A stretch of 64,000 nt of DNA from Ditylenchus dipsaci (lineage: Eukaryota > Nematoda > Chromadorea > Rhabditida > Anguinidae): assembly GCA_004194705.1 (NCBI GenBank), contig SADC01000009.1, positions 62,001 to 126,000 on the forward strand. The letters are read 5' to 3'. The translations under genes and the position numbers were made by a program. This document shows, in pieces, positions 9,831-20,159 of the stretch. The notes under the pieces were generated by a model, which made no database searches, was not told the origin of the DNA, and worked only from the letters and a program-made list of their open reading frames with translations. The stretch's first letter is position 1. Each line of letters opens with the position of its first letter.

Positions 9831-12166
9831 CAGTCGACTCTCTCTATAACGTACACTCTATATAACGTACCCTTCTATATAACGTACCCTTGGCCAGTAT
9901 TTAGTTGGCCTGAATGAAATAAGAACAAACCGACTCTCTATATAACGTACACTCTATATAACGTACCCTTCTATATAACGTACCCCTTGGTAAGTCCCGA
10001 CCAATGAAATGGCTCTCCATATAACGTACAAATTTCAAATTTTTTATTTTTGTCCCACCACGAAAGTATTTTCTTTTCATTGCTGTGTTTTGTTCGTGTA
10101 TCCGAAATTGTTTATTTTATCTTTTTTGTTGATTTTTAGAAGTTCTAATTTATTTTTTGTTTAGGCTAGTCATGGAAACTCCAAGCAAGAAGCGCAGCGT
10201 TATCACTGTGGAAGAAAAGAAGAAAATTATCGTGGCTGCAGAATCGGGCAAGTCTTTGAGCCAGCTCGTCACACAATTCAAGCTGGGAAAATCAACGGTG
10301 CAAACAATTCTTGCAAACAAGGCAGCCATCCTCAGTTCAATCGATGAAGGCAGAGAAGCAAAGCGAGCCAAACTGAGAGCAGTCAAGCATGAGGATCTCG
10401 AAGAGGCCGTCCTGCGCTGGATCAAAACTATCAGAAGTCAGAATGTGACAGTGACGGGTCCTTTGGTGATGGTAAGATTTATTATTTGTATTTACATTAA
10501 CAGTTTCTTGTTTGTTTTAGGAAAAGGCATTGCAACTGGCGGAGCTTCTCGGCATCGAAGGGTTTAAGGCAAGTGAAGGTTGGCTCACAAAGTTCAAGCA
10601 CAGACATTAGATCACATTCCGCACCAATCAGGGAGAGGCAGGTGAAATCGACATGGCAGCTTTGGGCAATTGGCAACAAGAAATCCTTCGAGAAGCAATT
10701 TCCAAGTTCTCACCCGATGATGTTTTCAACGCCGATGAAACGGGACTCTTCTGGCAGCTTCTTCCAAACAAGACTCTGGCCTTCAAGGGTTGGTTGATTT
10801 TAATTTGTTGATTCTTTGATTCTAATCTTTTTTACAGGTGAGCGCTGCACATCCGGCAAGAAGTCCAAGGAGAGAATCACTGTGCTGGTCGGATCCAACA
10901 TGTCTGGGACTGAGAAGCTGCCGCTGCTGGTGATCGGGAAATCCGCCAAGCCGAGATGCTTCAAAAACAACAAGCCTCCAGTGCAGTACAAAGCGAACAA
11001 AAAGGCTTGATGACCGGTAAATTATTTTATTTTTTATTGTACGAATTGCTTTTAATTGTTTAAATTGTTTTAGCGGACATCTTCGAATCATGGCTGAAGG
11101 AATGGGACCGAAAGCTAAAGCGCCAAAATCGGAAAGTCTTGCTCTTCCTCGACAACTTCAGCGGCCACACAAAGATCAAGCTCGAGAATATCACATTGAA
11201 ATTCTTTCCTCCGAACACCACAGCAGAGTCTCAGGTTTGCCTTCAATATTTGTTGATGGGCTTTTTCCAAAACATTATTTTCTTTCAGCCCTGCGACCAA
11301 GGAATTATTGAGAACATGAAAGTCACTACAGGCGCTTCCTTCTGCGTGAAAGAATCTCAGCCATCGACGACGAGCGCCAATACAAGATCAATCTCCTCCA
11401 ATCTCTCCAATTTCTCCGCCGATCCTGGGATGCCGTCAAGCCAGAGACATTGAGCCGCTGTTTCCGAAAGGCCGGGTTTGTGATCACTGAAGAGGTTGGA
11501 TTTCTTGTTGATTGTTGATAATTGATAATTGTTCTATTTCAGGCCGAAGAAGACGATGAAGACGATGGCGAGAACATCTTGGCCGATATGGACCGTCTTT
11601 GGGCTGAACTCCAAGCAAACAATGAAGTGGAAGGCAACCTCGCAGAATACTTGGCTGTGGATGAACTTCTCGAAACTGGTGGAGCGCTCACATTGGCCGA
11701 AATAGCTGAGGATGTCGCAGCAAGGAAGTTCAAGCAGCCGAAGTGGATAGCGACTCCGAAGTGGTGGAAATTGATGAAGAAGAGCCGCCAGTCACTGCCC
11801 AGGAGCTGAGTCAAGCAAGAGAATCCTCCAGCGCTATGCCGACACCATCACCAATCCAGCCACTCTCAACTGTTTGATCAAATGGACGACGCTCTGGCTG
11901 AAGAACGCTTCAAGAACATGAAACAGAAAAGGATTCAAGATTATTTTTTCTTTGTTTGAAATCGTTTATGTTAACCTTGTTTGATGTTATTTGAATAAAA
12001 CTCTCTAGATAATGTCCATGTAACATGTTAACATTCTATATAACGTTCGGCTGCCGGTTTAAGGTAAAGTGACCCTCCATATAACGTACTCTCTATATAA
12101 CGTACGCTTCTATATAACGTACCCCTAGGGTCGGTCCGAGGGGTACGTTATATAGAGAGTCGACTG
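9831..12166 (+). mobile_element. Pogo/Tigger DNA transposon, 2336 bp
   Basis: Terminal inverted repeats start CAGTCGACTCTCTCTATAAC on the left and end with the mirrored GTTATATAGAGAGTCGACTG on the right, with TA duplicated at both ends (9829-9830 and 12167-12168). The word CTCTATATAACGTAC is repeated several times inside each end (9831-10030 and 12067-12166), presumably as binding sites for the transposase encoded within. It is the only element of this terminal type in the window that has coding sequence. Confidence 0.92.
10172..11959 (+). pseudogene. Pogo/Tigger transposase, DD29D type, several lesions
   Basis: Six exons fit: 10172-10471, 10521-10788, 10838-11016, 11074-11234, 11289-11494 and 11543-11959, with introns of 49-57 nt. 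An N-terminal helix-turn-helix (VTQFKLGKSTVQTILANK) and a CENP-B-like DNA-binding region are followed by a DDE core: NADETGLFW, LLFLDNFSGH and PCDQGIIENMK. The last two acids are separated by 29 residues. An acidic tail ends in QKRIQDYFF, matching a PCNA-binding PIP box as known for pogo. Lesions are a TAG at 10608-10610 and apparent one-base shifts near 11007, 11315, 11755 and 11872. Each intron obeys GT-AG. An ATG lies 8 nt after a TTTAG acceptor. A poly(A) signal is at 11994-11999. Some lesions may be read errors. Confidence 0.88.
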
Positions 12167-12246
12167 TATAAAGATCGTGTGGAAAAAAAATGTGGTTTTG
12201 CACTTTTTGTCTGTCGTTTATTACAGTATATTTTTTTGCGTTTTCA

Positions 12247-13840
12247 GGCAAGCCTAATGCTCCGAACAAGACACGCTACTGCAGTGCAGAAAGAGCTAGA
12301 AACAAAGCAAGCTAGCATTCTAAGGACTTCTGAAGCAAGAAGAACTCTGATGCAAGCAAGAAGTGCCAAGATGAGCGCCAAAGAAAATGCCATCGCGAGT
12401 GCAAAGAAGGCAGGAAAAACTCGTCTATGTAAGTAAATTTTTCGTCATCGTAAGCTGTTTTATCTTGTTTTACCTGATATCTTAAAAGAGCTTTTGTTTT
12501 AGTGAAGCAGGCTAATGAAAAGCTCAGGATAGCAGAAGAAGATAAGGCCACACAGAATCAGCTGCAACTGGAAAAAGAAAGCAAGGCAGGGCAAAGGACC
12601 ATTTATTCATTAGAGCAGGGATTTCTGAGGTACGTAATATCTTGAGTCTAATTCAAAGCAGTTATTGTTTATTTTTGTAGGCACACGTTCTACACCCAGG
12701 ATAATTATACGTTGACTTCATCTCAAGTTACTGCGCTTCGTAGAGATTGCCGCTCTGTTACGAGGATGCAGCTGTTGCCAATTGAACCTTATAACTGCAT
12801 TCCCGCCGTCTCTTCATCTCATACAGGGACTTTGCCAAGACCTCATTGAAGTTCCTTCGCGTATCGAACAACTTGAAGCCGTATACAAGGAGCTGAAAGC
12901 AGACAAAAAAGCTTGCATCAACATTTTACAGGCAATGAGAAAACATTTTGGTTATGTTCTACTCCTCTAAATTAGACAACCACACTCGGAAGCTTCTAAC
13001 AGAAAATGGACCGCAAAAAAATTAGTATCGTTTTTAGTTCTCTAAAAATGCCGAGAATCTGCGTGAAGTGGCAAATCGAAAAAAGCTCGAAGTTGATGTG
13101 AACACCGACCTAGAACCCATGGTAAGACTCATCAAAGTTTTGATTTCCTCACCTCATTTATTATCAGATTCTCAGTGCCAGCTCTTTGACTTGACTGGTG
13201 TTGCTCCGGAAAGTAAGTTTTCTTATTTAGTCTACCGTGGCTAGCCGTACAATTTCTTTTTTAGGAAGAAGGTTATAATCAAGGTATTTGATCCGACCCT
13301 TGAAGCATCTGTTTATTCAATGCCATACCGATATTCTGTTATTTAGGGAAATTTGCTGAGAGACGAGACTGGGGCAACGTCACGCTGGAGGAAGGTGATA
13401 TCCTTCCTTTCTACTCTAAAGCCAAAATTTGAAGTGTTTAGGGCTTGTCTGCATGATGTTGGGTGCTTCCCTCAGTCTCTACTGAAGGACAATCGTGTGC
13501 TGAAATTGCTGATTGCAGATGCTGAAATTGCGAAATTCAAAATGTGGTCTAAAGAATACTTTGAAACAATGACGGTACGTCTTACATTATTTATCTAGTT
13601 AGCGTAAAAAAATGTCTCTTTAGACTTGCTTTCCTCAAATGCCAGTCACTCAAAGTGCCACATTCTTCGCCAACACGTTAGTGAGTTCATGGATAAGCAT
13701 CGTTTCTGGGGTTTTCTGTCTGAGCAGTCAATAGAAGCTGCGCTGCAAAGTTAATGGTGATGAAAGGAGGCTTCCTGCATGCGTTAAAGAATGAAGACCT
13801 CAAGAAAATATTAGAAGACTCTTTTTGTGAGAACCATTTT
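12247..13840 (+). CDS. Exon-like pieces of an unrecognised gene
   Basis: Directly after the Tigger element a run of open segments is bounded by plausible splice sites. They include about 12249-12430 (Ala/Lys/Arg-rich, SAKENAIASAKKAGKTR), 12504-12628 (EEDKATQNQLQLEKESKAG, coiled-coil-like), 12682-12825 (HTFYTQDNYTLTSSQVTALR), 12828-12931 (VPSRIEQLEAVYKELKADKK), 13047-13120 and 13350-13574 (VISFLSTLKPKFEVFRAC...SKEYFETMT). Introns between them would be about 50-80 nt. Composition and spacing resemble genuine exons, but the frame breaks in several places and I recognise no family. It could be a host gene disrupted by the insertion or remains of another transposon. Confidence 0.4.
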
Positions 13841-13984
13841 GTTTGATGTGAAAGTTTTTGATTTGTAATTGTCCAGGTTGCAATAAATTTGTCTGAATTC
13901 AAGCAAAGTAATCTGAAAGCTAAAATGTTTAGAAAACGCAGTAAAAGTTTTTTTGAAATTCTTGGCGTTTTGTTTATTTTTAAA

Positions 13985-14190
13985 TGCACTAGAATGCAGT
14001 TTTGAGGGGACAAAGCTTTTTTTTGCTGCAAAAGACTTTTTTTTGCTGCAAAAATTAGTTGGATGCAAAAAGTCTTTTTTTTGCTGCAAAAAAACTTTTT
14101 TTTGCTGAAAAAAGTCTTTTTTTCGCTGCAAAAAGATTTTTTTGCTGCAAATCGGCTTTTTTTTTGCTGCAAATCGGCTTTTTCTGCGCT
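13985..14190. repeat. Simple tandem repeat, TTTTTTGCTGCAAAAAGTC type
   Basis: About nine units of CTTTTTTTTGCTGCAAA, some self-complementary, precede the sequence gap. The long Lys/Phe-rich minus-strand open frame across it is a product of the repeat. Confidence 0.85.
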
Positions 14191-14270
14191 CGTATGCAGG
14201 GCACGATTCTGCAGAAAATGTGACAGATTTTCTGCCAGATAATCGGTCAGATTATCTGACAGATTTTTAA

Positions 14271-14287
14271 NNNNNNNNNNNNNNNNN
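14271..14287. other. Assembly gap, 17 N
   Basis: Seventeen undetermined bases lie between a CAGATAATCTGAC-rich segment and a GC-hairpin repeat copy. The true gap length is unknown. Confidence 0.99.
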
Positions 14288-14289
14288 TT

Positions 14290-14540
14290 TGAATACTGGG
14301 GCCTACCGCATAAATAAACTCTAGTATGCATGCTTTTTCATGCATCCAGAGTCACTTTCGAGTGATTTGTGTCTAAGGTATGGGTGTGCGCATCTCAACT
14401 CCAAGCCCCAAGCCCCCTGCGCCCCCGAAGGGGGCGCAGGGGGCTTGAGAGTTAGAGATGCGCGCACTCACTTACCTTAGACATGATTCCGAGAAGTACT
14501 CTTGATCATGAAATGCATATAGAGGCTCTTTTTGCCACGG
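14290..14540. repeat. GC-hairpin repeat, most complete copy
   Basis: Order of parts: GCATAAATAAACTCTAGTAT, CATGCATCCAGAGTCACTTT, GTCTAAGGTATGGGTGTGCG, a perfect hairpin of CCCCCTGCGCCCCC against GGGGGCGCAGGGGG, GAGATGCGCGCACTCACTTA, CCTTAGACATGATTCC and TCTTGATCATGAAATGCATA. The two outer halves are diverged inverted copies of each other. Copies also lie at 1676, 5600, 7735, 16375, 27965, 58010 and 61640. There is no coding potential. Confidence 0.85.
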
Positions 14541-14899
14541 CTCAGTTTAAAAACATGGTAAGACAGCCAGAATATACCAATATATGTTTTTTCTAACGTT
14601 CTGCCATTAAAGTGGCCCTTTTATTCCCTTCCCTCCCTATACAGCCCTTAATCCCTTCAAAATTCAAAAGGCGCGAATTCAAATTTTTCAAATTTTGACT
14701 AAAATCCATGATACCCCCTGTGGTTTGACAAAAAAAATTTTTCACTTTACCGGAAACGACTGGTAAATTCGCGCCTAAATCGGGGTCGAGAAACACGAAT
14801 ATGCAATCGGTTTTTCAAAATTGTCATCAAAAAGTGGGTCAGCCGTGGGGGGGGGTCAAGTAAGTGTTACCAAATTTTGAGTTGCTGATTGCTAATACT

Positions 14900-15150
14900 G
14901 TCTTTTTATAGTGAAAATGAGATTGAAAGTGGCCTCAGTATTTCGGGAAGAGATCGTCGAAAAGGCCCATTCCGCAGCAGAAGTAGTAGGTCTTTGATAT
15001 GTATGACTCAAAGCAGGGGTAATTTAATGATTTTGCAACATCTTTAAAGTGTGCTTTCAGCAGGAACATTTGCCAGAGGATTTAGAATCTCCGCCTCGAT
15101 GTGAAGGAAGCTTATGTAATCGATTGTTATCACAATGTGTAAACGGAAGA
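14900..15150 (+). other. Two possible exons, unrecognised
   Basis: After a TTTTTATAG acceptor (about 14912) an open stretch encodes an acidic then Ser/Arg-rich segment (ENEIESGLSISGRDRRKG). After CTTTCAG (about 15060) another encodes EHLPEDLESPPRCEGSLC. They could be the 3' end of the unrecognised gene upstream, but the link is not demonstrated. Confidence 0.25.
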
Positions 15151-15309
15151 TGAACTACTGCTTGCAGACACTTCTTTGTTATCGAAGTTTTATTGTGTTC
15201 CGTGGCAATAACATTTCATTCGCAGTCTTTCAGTTTGGGTGAGATGCTTCCGTGGTGGTAAAATTCGATAAAAGAGGTGGAGTAACGTTTTTGTTCTAGG
15301 CTGGTAGTC

Positions 15310-16140
15310 ACCATCTTTTTACCTTACCTTTACCCCTACCTCTACCCTTACGTATACCCGTAGTCACCATAATCATTTTACCCTAACCATTACCTTTACC
15401 TTTGACCCTTACCTTTCCCTTACCTATACCCGTAGTCACCATAATTTTTACCCTTACCTCTACCTCTAACTTTTACTCTCACATTTAACCTCACCTCTAC
15501 CCGTAGTTACCATACTTGAAGGTGAAGGTAGGGGTAGAGCTAGGGTAAAAAACAACAGGGGTGACCAAGGCATATTTTTACCATGGGTGGTAGCAGGTAA
15601 AATTTTTTACCCTCATCTCGATTTTTAAATTTTGTCTCGCAATGCATTTCTAAGGTAATTTTGGCTCGCTGAATATGATTTTGACGTCCGTTTTTCATTG
15701 TTGTGTGCTTTTTGTTGAGATTTGCTCGCTTTGTTATTCCCGATACAATTTCACGTCTCTTACTTATTTTACTTATCTTCTCGTTTCATCGTTTTCCCGA
15801 CTTCTCCAGAGGTATGTATTTGAATTTGCACCTATTTGCACTCATGCCTAGGATTGTCTCAACGGCTGTTGGTTTAGACTATTCACGCCATTCCCAATTT
15901 TTCTTCTAGGCAAACGGCTTTCCTTCAGTCAATGGCATTGTAGATGGGACGCACATTCGGATCCAAGCTCCTGCTCTTCGAATTGAACGTGATTTTGTGA
16001 ACCGTAAGAACTTTCCCTCGTCAATGTCCAAGTATGAACTTTTAAACGAAATAAATCGTTTGGTGTGAAGCGTTTGTATAAGGTAGAGGTACAGGTAGAG
16101 GTAAAGGTAGAGGTAGGGGTAAAAGTTGAAGGTAGAGATA
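15310..16140. repeat. Inverted pair of TACCTTTACCC-type arrays
   Basis: Left (about 15315-15510) are variable 5-7 bp units of TACC plus CT or TT, interspersed with CGTAGTCACCATAAT. The inverse GGTAGAGGTAAAGGTAG appears near 15520-15545 and again at 16080-16135. The Harbinger fragment lies between. The units vary too much for telomere repeats. Confidence 0.7.
15910..16068 (+). pseudogene. PIF/Harbinger transposase fragment
   Basis: After a TTCTTCTAG acceptor the frame encodes FPSVNGIVDGTHIRIQAPA and then DFVNRKNFPSSM. This matches the block around the first catalytic Asp of Harbinger/HARBI1-type transposases (DGTHI followed by a VNRK segment). It stops soon after. Neither the second Asp nor the Glu is seen nearby, so this is a remnant. 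It sits between the inverted TACC arrays. Confidence 0.75.
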
Positions 16141-16374
16141 GGTACTTTTTGGTTAACTGTAAATAGGTTTAAACATCTCCTAAGTAATTGTTATACGCTA
16201 GAAATGATAAAAAAAGTTGTTTCCTAACAATGTCCGTACTAAGCAGGGAAGTTTTCAACAAAAAAAATTGGTTACCAAAGGTTGACCAACTGCCTTGGTG
16301 CCCCAAGGTAAAATATCGTAATAAGGTATCCTACCACGTTTTGGTCACTGGAGCTGGGCAAAAAAAGTCTTTAA

Positions 16375-16590
16375 TGCATGTATGATCAAGAGTCTCACTC
16401 GGAATCATGTCTAAGGTGAGTAAGTGCGCGCATCTCCAACCCACCAAGCCTCCTGCGTCTCATTCGGGGGCGCAGGGGGCTTGGGGTTGAGATGCGCACA
16501 CCCACGTACCTTAGACATCAATCACTCGGAGTAACTCTGGATGCATAAAAACAATTTGAATACCAGAGTTTATTATGAAAAAATATTTTT
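16375..16590. repeat. GC-hairpin repeat copy
   Basis: ATGATCAAGAGTCTCACTCG, CATGTCTAAGGTGAGTAAGT, a GC hairpin (CCTGCGTCTCATTC / GGGGGCGCAGGGGGC) and GAGATGCGCACACCCACGTA are in the standard order. Confidence 0.8.
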
Positions 16591-17059
16591 CAGGCCATCC
16601 AGTTTGATATCTAACTGGTCAGGTGGATATCCACCTGCTTGGGTGCTACCCACCCCTTGTTTCAAGGTTTCGGTGAGTGAAAACACATTTTCGTCTTAAC
16701 ACACACGATCCCGTTTCTGTAACAGCTGCTGCGACGTTCAAACCGAGGGCTGAAAAAAAAGGAACAAAAGAGAAAGGTTACGGTGTAAATAAGTTATTGC
16801 CATGTAATGGAGATAAATTCAAAGCAAATTAAAACATCGGTTTATGTTGGCTTAAAATATGCTCTATTTTCAACACGGCATATTGACCCTTCAGAGTGAC
16901 TTTTTTTTCAAGAAAAAGAGATAGACGTGTTCTTCGTCAAATTCTGCACCGGAATGAACCAACGTTCCACACCGTCATCCGTGTGTTAAGACTTTTTCCC
17001 GTGTATTGACGTTATGTTAACTGCGTCCAAATTTGGACGCAGTTAAAATCGTACACACT

Positions 17060-17180
17060 CTTTGGGCGCAACTCATTTGAGCGCCCTCGTTTAGGTGCCT
17101 TCCTTCGGGCGCCCTCATTTGGGCGCAACTCATTTGGGCGCATAAACGAGAAAAAATTGCAACCAAATGAGTTGCGCCAA
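17060..17180. repeat. Short repeats of GGGCGCAACTCATTT
   Basis: The word GGGCGCAACTCATTTG and its truncations recur about six times, the last inverted (CAAATGAGTTGCGCC), making a small foldback. Confidence 0.7.
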
Positions 17181-17389
17181 ATGAGTAGGAACCGTTAAAA
17201 TAACGTATAATGCCAAATTTATACGCGCCAATTCACATTTATAACTGTATTTTGTATTTTTTTGTTGTTAAACACTTCATAGTGTCAGCTAAGATAATTA
17301 TATGCACATTTGGCAATAAAACTGCTAAAAAAACTGCGTCATCGAAGACACATGCTGGATCAGTGGAAGACAGTGCTATACCCAGAACG

Positions 17390-18205
17390 GACACGGACAA
17401 AACATCGCGAGCCGAAACATCGCCGCACCAAAACATCGCCTGCCATAACATCGCCGAGGTCGAAACATCGCCGATCAGTTTTTATTTGAAATCAAAATAA
17501 TTAAGGACTAAAAAGCTGGCATTAGGTCAATTGGTTTCCAGTCATGAGGTCCTTAAGCCATTTGGTTATTTGGTCAAGCGGCGATGATTCTCCCGTGGTA
17601 AATTCCCCTCCAAATTATCGAGGTTACAGGTTCAAATCCTGGTGGTTGCAGACTGGTGGTGGTTCTTTTTCAGAAACGTGTCCTGAACACGATTTGTCGA
17701 GACTAAAATGGTGTTTTGACTAACTAGAATACTAATACTCTGGGTAGATACCACTCCAAGGTGGTCGATTTCAAATTTGGGGAATTATTTTGAATAGCAA
17801 TCAAATCGTGATATCTTTATTAAAAATAGATGCCTAGACAGATTTTGAAGAGTACAACTGGGTTTAAACTTATAAATGTTTTTTTGAAACTGAGATAGTT
17901 TCCATACTCCAGGTGGACGTCCAGCTGGACAACTTGAGTGCAACTATCGAAATTTATTTTGATTCTCAAGTCGAAGAATTATTTGCCAATTCTTGAGGTA
18001 GATACCATTCAGGATGGGTATCTACTATTATCGACTTTAGGTAGGTGGTTCAAGATAAAATTAACGACTGATTCAAAACTAAAGACTGATTTAAAATAAA
18101 AGGCTTTCAATGATTCAAGCCCCTTCATTATTTAAATCAGAGCCTTAGAACCTGATTGGCGATGTTTTGTCCTGGCGGTGTTATGGCCGGCGATGTTTTT
18201 TCTAA
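17390..18205. repeat. Foldback bounded by ACATCGCCG arrays
   Basis: Left (17397-17475) are five units like GAAACATCGCCG. Right (18155-18205) are inverted units like GGCGATGTTTTGTCC. The interior holds a tRNA-like sequence and a segment with GGTAGATACCA words. No gene is supported. Confidence 0.65.
17571..17650 (+). repeat. tRNA-like sequence (probable SINE head)
   Basis: TGGTCAAGCGG resembles an RNA polymerase III box A, and GGTTCAAATCC 58 nt later is a good box B. The flanks do not form an acceptor stem, so it is more likely a tRNA-derived repeat than a functional tRNA. Confidence 0.45.
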
Positions 18206-18599
18206 TAGGGGCAGAGGAGGATGGGCAGGTGAATAGCCGAGTGAAGGTATGGAACAGTGAGAATTAGAGTGAGGGTTCAGATTTTGAGCACTTCCTCACT
18301 CTCTGAACTCTCACTCTGACTCCTCCGTCTCAGGACAATAAAAAATTTCCAACTTTTTTTTTCACAAATCATGCTTAATTTTGACGGTCTGATTATTGTT
18401 CTTGTATGAATATGAAGTATGAATTATGGAACCTTATGATTCTTCTTCGTCATTCTGCTTCTGGTGTCAGCATAGTGGGGCGCCCGTCCGGCGGACCCGT
18501 CCCCGTCCTCTCGACGTAGGTCTAGAAACATTTGGTTTTTAAAAATTCGAAAAAATTTGGGTATCGACGTTATGTACCTTTTGTCCCATTCTGGAACTA

Positions 18600-18790
18600 C
18601 CCTTGTGTTCTAAATACTTAGGCTTAATCCTTAGGCTTAGGTGTAGGCCAGCGTATGTTAGGACGGACTAATAAATGCCTTACGCACGTTTTCCGGGGTA
18701 ATCTGGGACTGGAATTAATATTTGGGTGCTTTTTCACGAGGTTTTATAAAAAAGAGATTTGGAAGAAAATGGGACAAAAGGTACATAGCG
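18600..18790. repeat. Dispersed repeat F (GGCCAGCGTATGTTAGGACG)
   Basis: The run of CTTAGGCTTAATCC-type words, GGCCAGCGTATGTTAGGACG and ACTAATAAA, then TTACGCACGTTTTCCGG, also occurs near 39725-39960, 42140-42310, 42490-42570 and 52540-52615, and inverted near 42830-42880. No coding potential is seen. Confidence 0.65.
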
Positions 18791-18928
18791 TCAATGCGCC
18801 ATTTTTTTGACAAAAGGGTGAAACGTCTATGCACCAAGTTTTTCGTGTGTTGTCAATAAAATGGAGGCCTTGCAGAATTTGTGTTTTTCATATTGCATTT
18901 TCAGATTTTTGATTTATAAGATCTACTT

Positions 18929-18984
18929 GTTTATTTGATTGTTTGAGGCCATGCAATGGCCTCAAACAATCAAATAAAAAAAAT
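18929..18984. repeat. Hairpin, 25 bp arms
   Basis: TTATTTGATTGTTTGAGGCC faces its inverse GGCCTCAAACAATCAAATAA across a loop of about 7 bases. The perfect arms suggest a recent foldback. Confidence 0.9.
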
Positions 18985-19039
18985 GCTGTTGCAAAAACAA
19001 GTAAAATTCTGCAGTGCATACGTGGAAAAACCTGCTATA

Positions 19040-19838
19040 CAGTCAACCCCCGCTATAGTGACACCTCGCAGACGATTTGGTTGGTTTTGTCTAAAATGTT
19101 TTAGACTAGACCCTCGCTATAGTGACACCCCAGTCCGGTTCCAACAAATAAAAGTACTCTCGATATAGTGACATGTGTCAAGTTTTGTTAATTAAAGTTA
19201 CAATTTTAAGTGAAATTTATTTTTAAAAACGAATTTCAAGCTTTCCGTGAATTCCTTCCATATTAATTACATGGTTTTTGCTGCCAATAAATCAAACCAA
19301 TGATGTATGTAATTCCGGAAAATGTAGTACTGCTCAAACTGTCCTACAGTTGTGATTAATATTCGCAATTGTAGTGCAGTTTATCAGCATTATTCTTATG
19401 ACTGCTTCAATGAAATTTATAGTTTCGTTTTCTCTCAGGAAACACTATGTTTCGCTATTTAGTCCCGCAACTCTCAATTTAGATTCTGAAAAATGTGTAC
19501 GTTAATTCCAGAGCTGCGAGTCTGAATGGCGAATTATAGTGTCTCCTTGACCAACCTTCGAACAGCTAAACCTATATACTTTTTATTATACTGACAAATC
19601 AGAGCTCTCAAAAGACTTTGAAAGTAAATTGGGTGAAAAGGTGTTAGCTCTTAGATGGAATGAACTTTTTAAATCTATTTTTAAAAATCGACAGTTGACT
19701 GTACTACCACATGCAAAACCCTCGATATAGTGACACTTTTGAAGAAGTTTTTTGAAAACCCCCGCTATAGTGACACCCTCGCTATAGTGACACCCCAAGG
19801 CCGGTCCCGAGGGGTGTCACTATAGCGAGGGTTGACTG
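19040..19838. mobile_element. Pogo-type MITE, 799 bp
   Basis: CAGTCAACCCCCGCTATAGT at the left mirrors ACTATAGCGAGGGTTGACTG at the right, with TA on both sides. The word CTATAGTGACACC recurs internally near 19115 and 19155, and inverted-side copies lie at 19725-19800. The long middle is not coding. The terminal word differs from the 2482 element, yet the frame is the same. Confidence 0.85.
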
Positions 19839-19944
19839 TACATCGTTTCAGAACGAATAAAATGGCCAAAAAACCGTTAATTTTCAAGGCAAAAGTTTTC
19901 GAAAAGTCATCCTCAATACCAAAATTCATTCTTAAAGGGCCATT

Positions 19945-20145
19945 GCCGTCTCCGACAACGGTTTTCCCCCGCCTATTCAATTTTTTTTTCTTTATTGTTG
20001 GATTTACGTACGAATTTTTCAACCTGGTTCCTAACTAAACTCAGCTAAAATTAAATTCTAGGCCTTGCTTTGTTAAAAAACAAGCTCGAAAATCCGTACA
20101 GAAGTTTAATGATTAGGCGAAAAAATTTGAATTGGCGGGGACAAT
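19945..20145. mobile_element. Family A MITE copy
   Basis: The internal core AATTAAATTCTAGGCCTTG with flanking GGTTCCTAACTAAACTCA and TTTGTTAAAAAACAAGC, plus outer CGTACGAATTTTTCAACC and GAAAATCCGTACAGAAG, matches the copies at 5104 and 31625. Confidence 0.7.
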
Positions 20146-20159
20146 TCAAAACAGGTCGC

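Noticed and set aside
13687..14331. Long minus-strand open frame of 214 codons
   Set aside because: It runs through a TTTTTTGCTGCAAA tandem repeat and the N gap, giving Lys/Phe/Ser-rich periodic protein. It is not a gene.
15310..15510. Interstitial telomere repeat (TTACCC-like)
   Set aside because: Units vary between 5 and 8 bp and change composition, and the stretch has an inverted partner. No regular telomeric period exists.
18956..19168. Short plus-strand protein of 70 codons
   Set aside because: It spans a hairpin arm and the left end of a pogo-type MITE, so it is not an independent gene.
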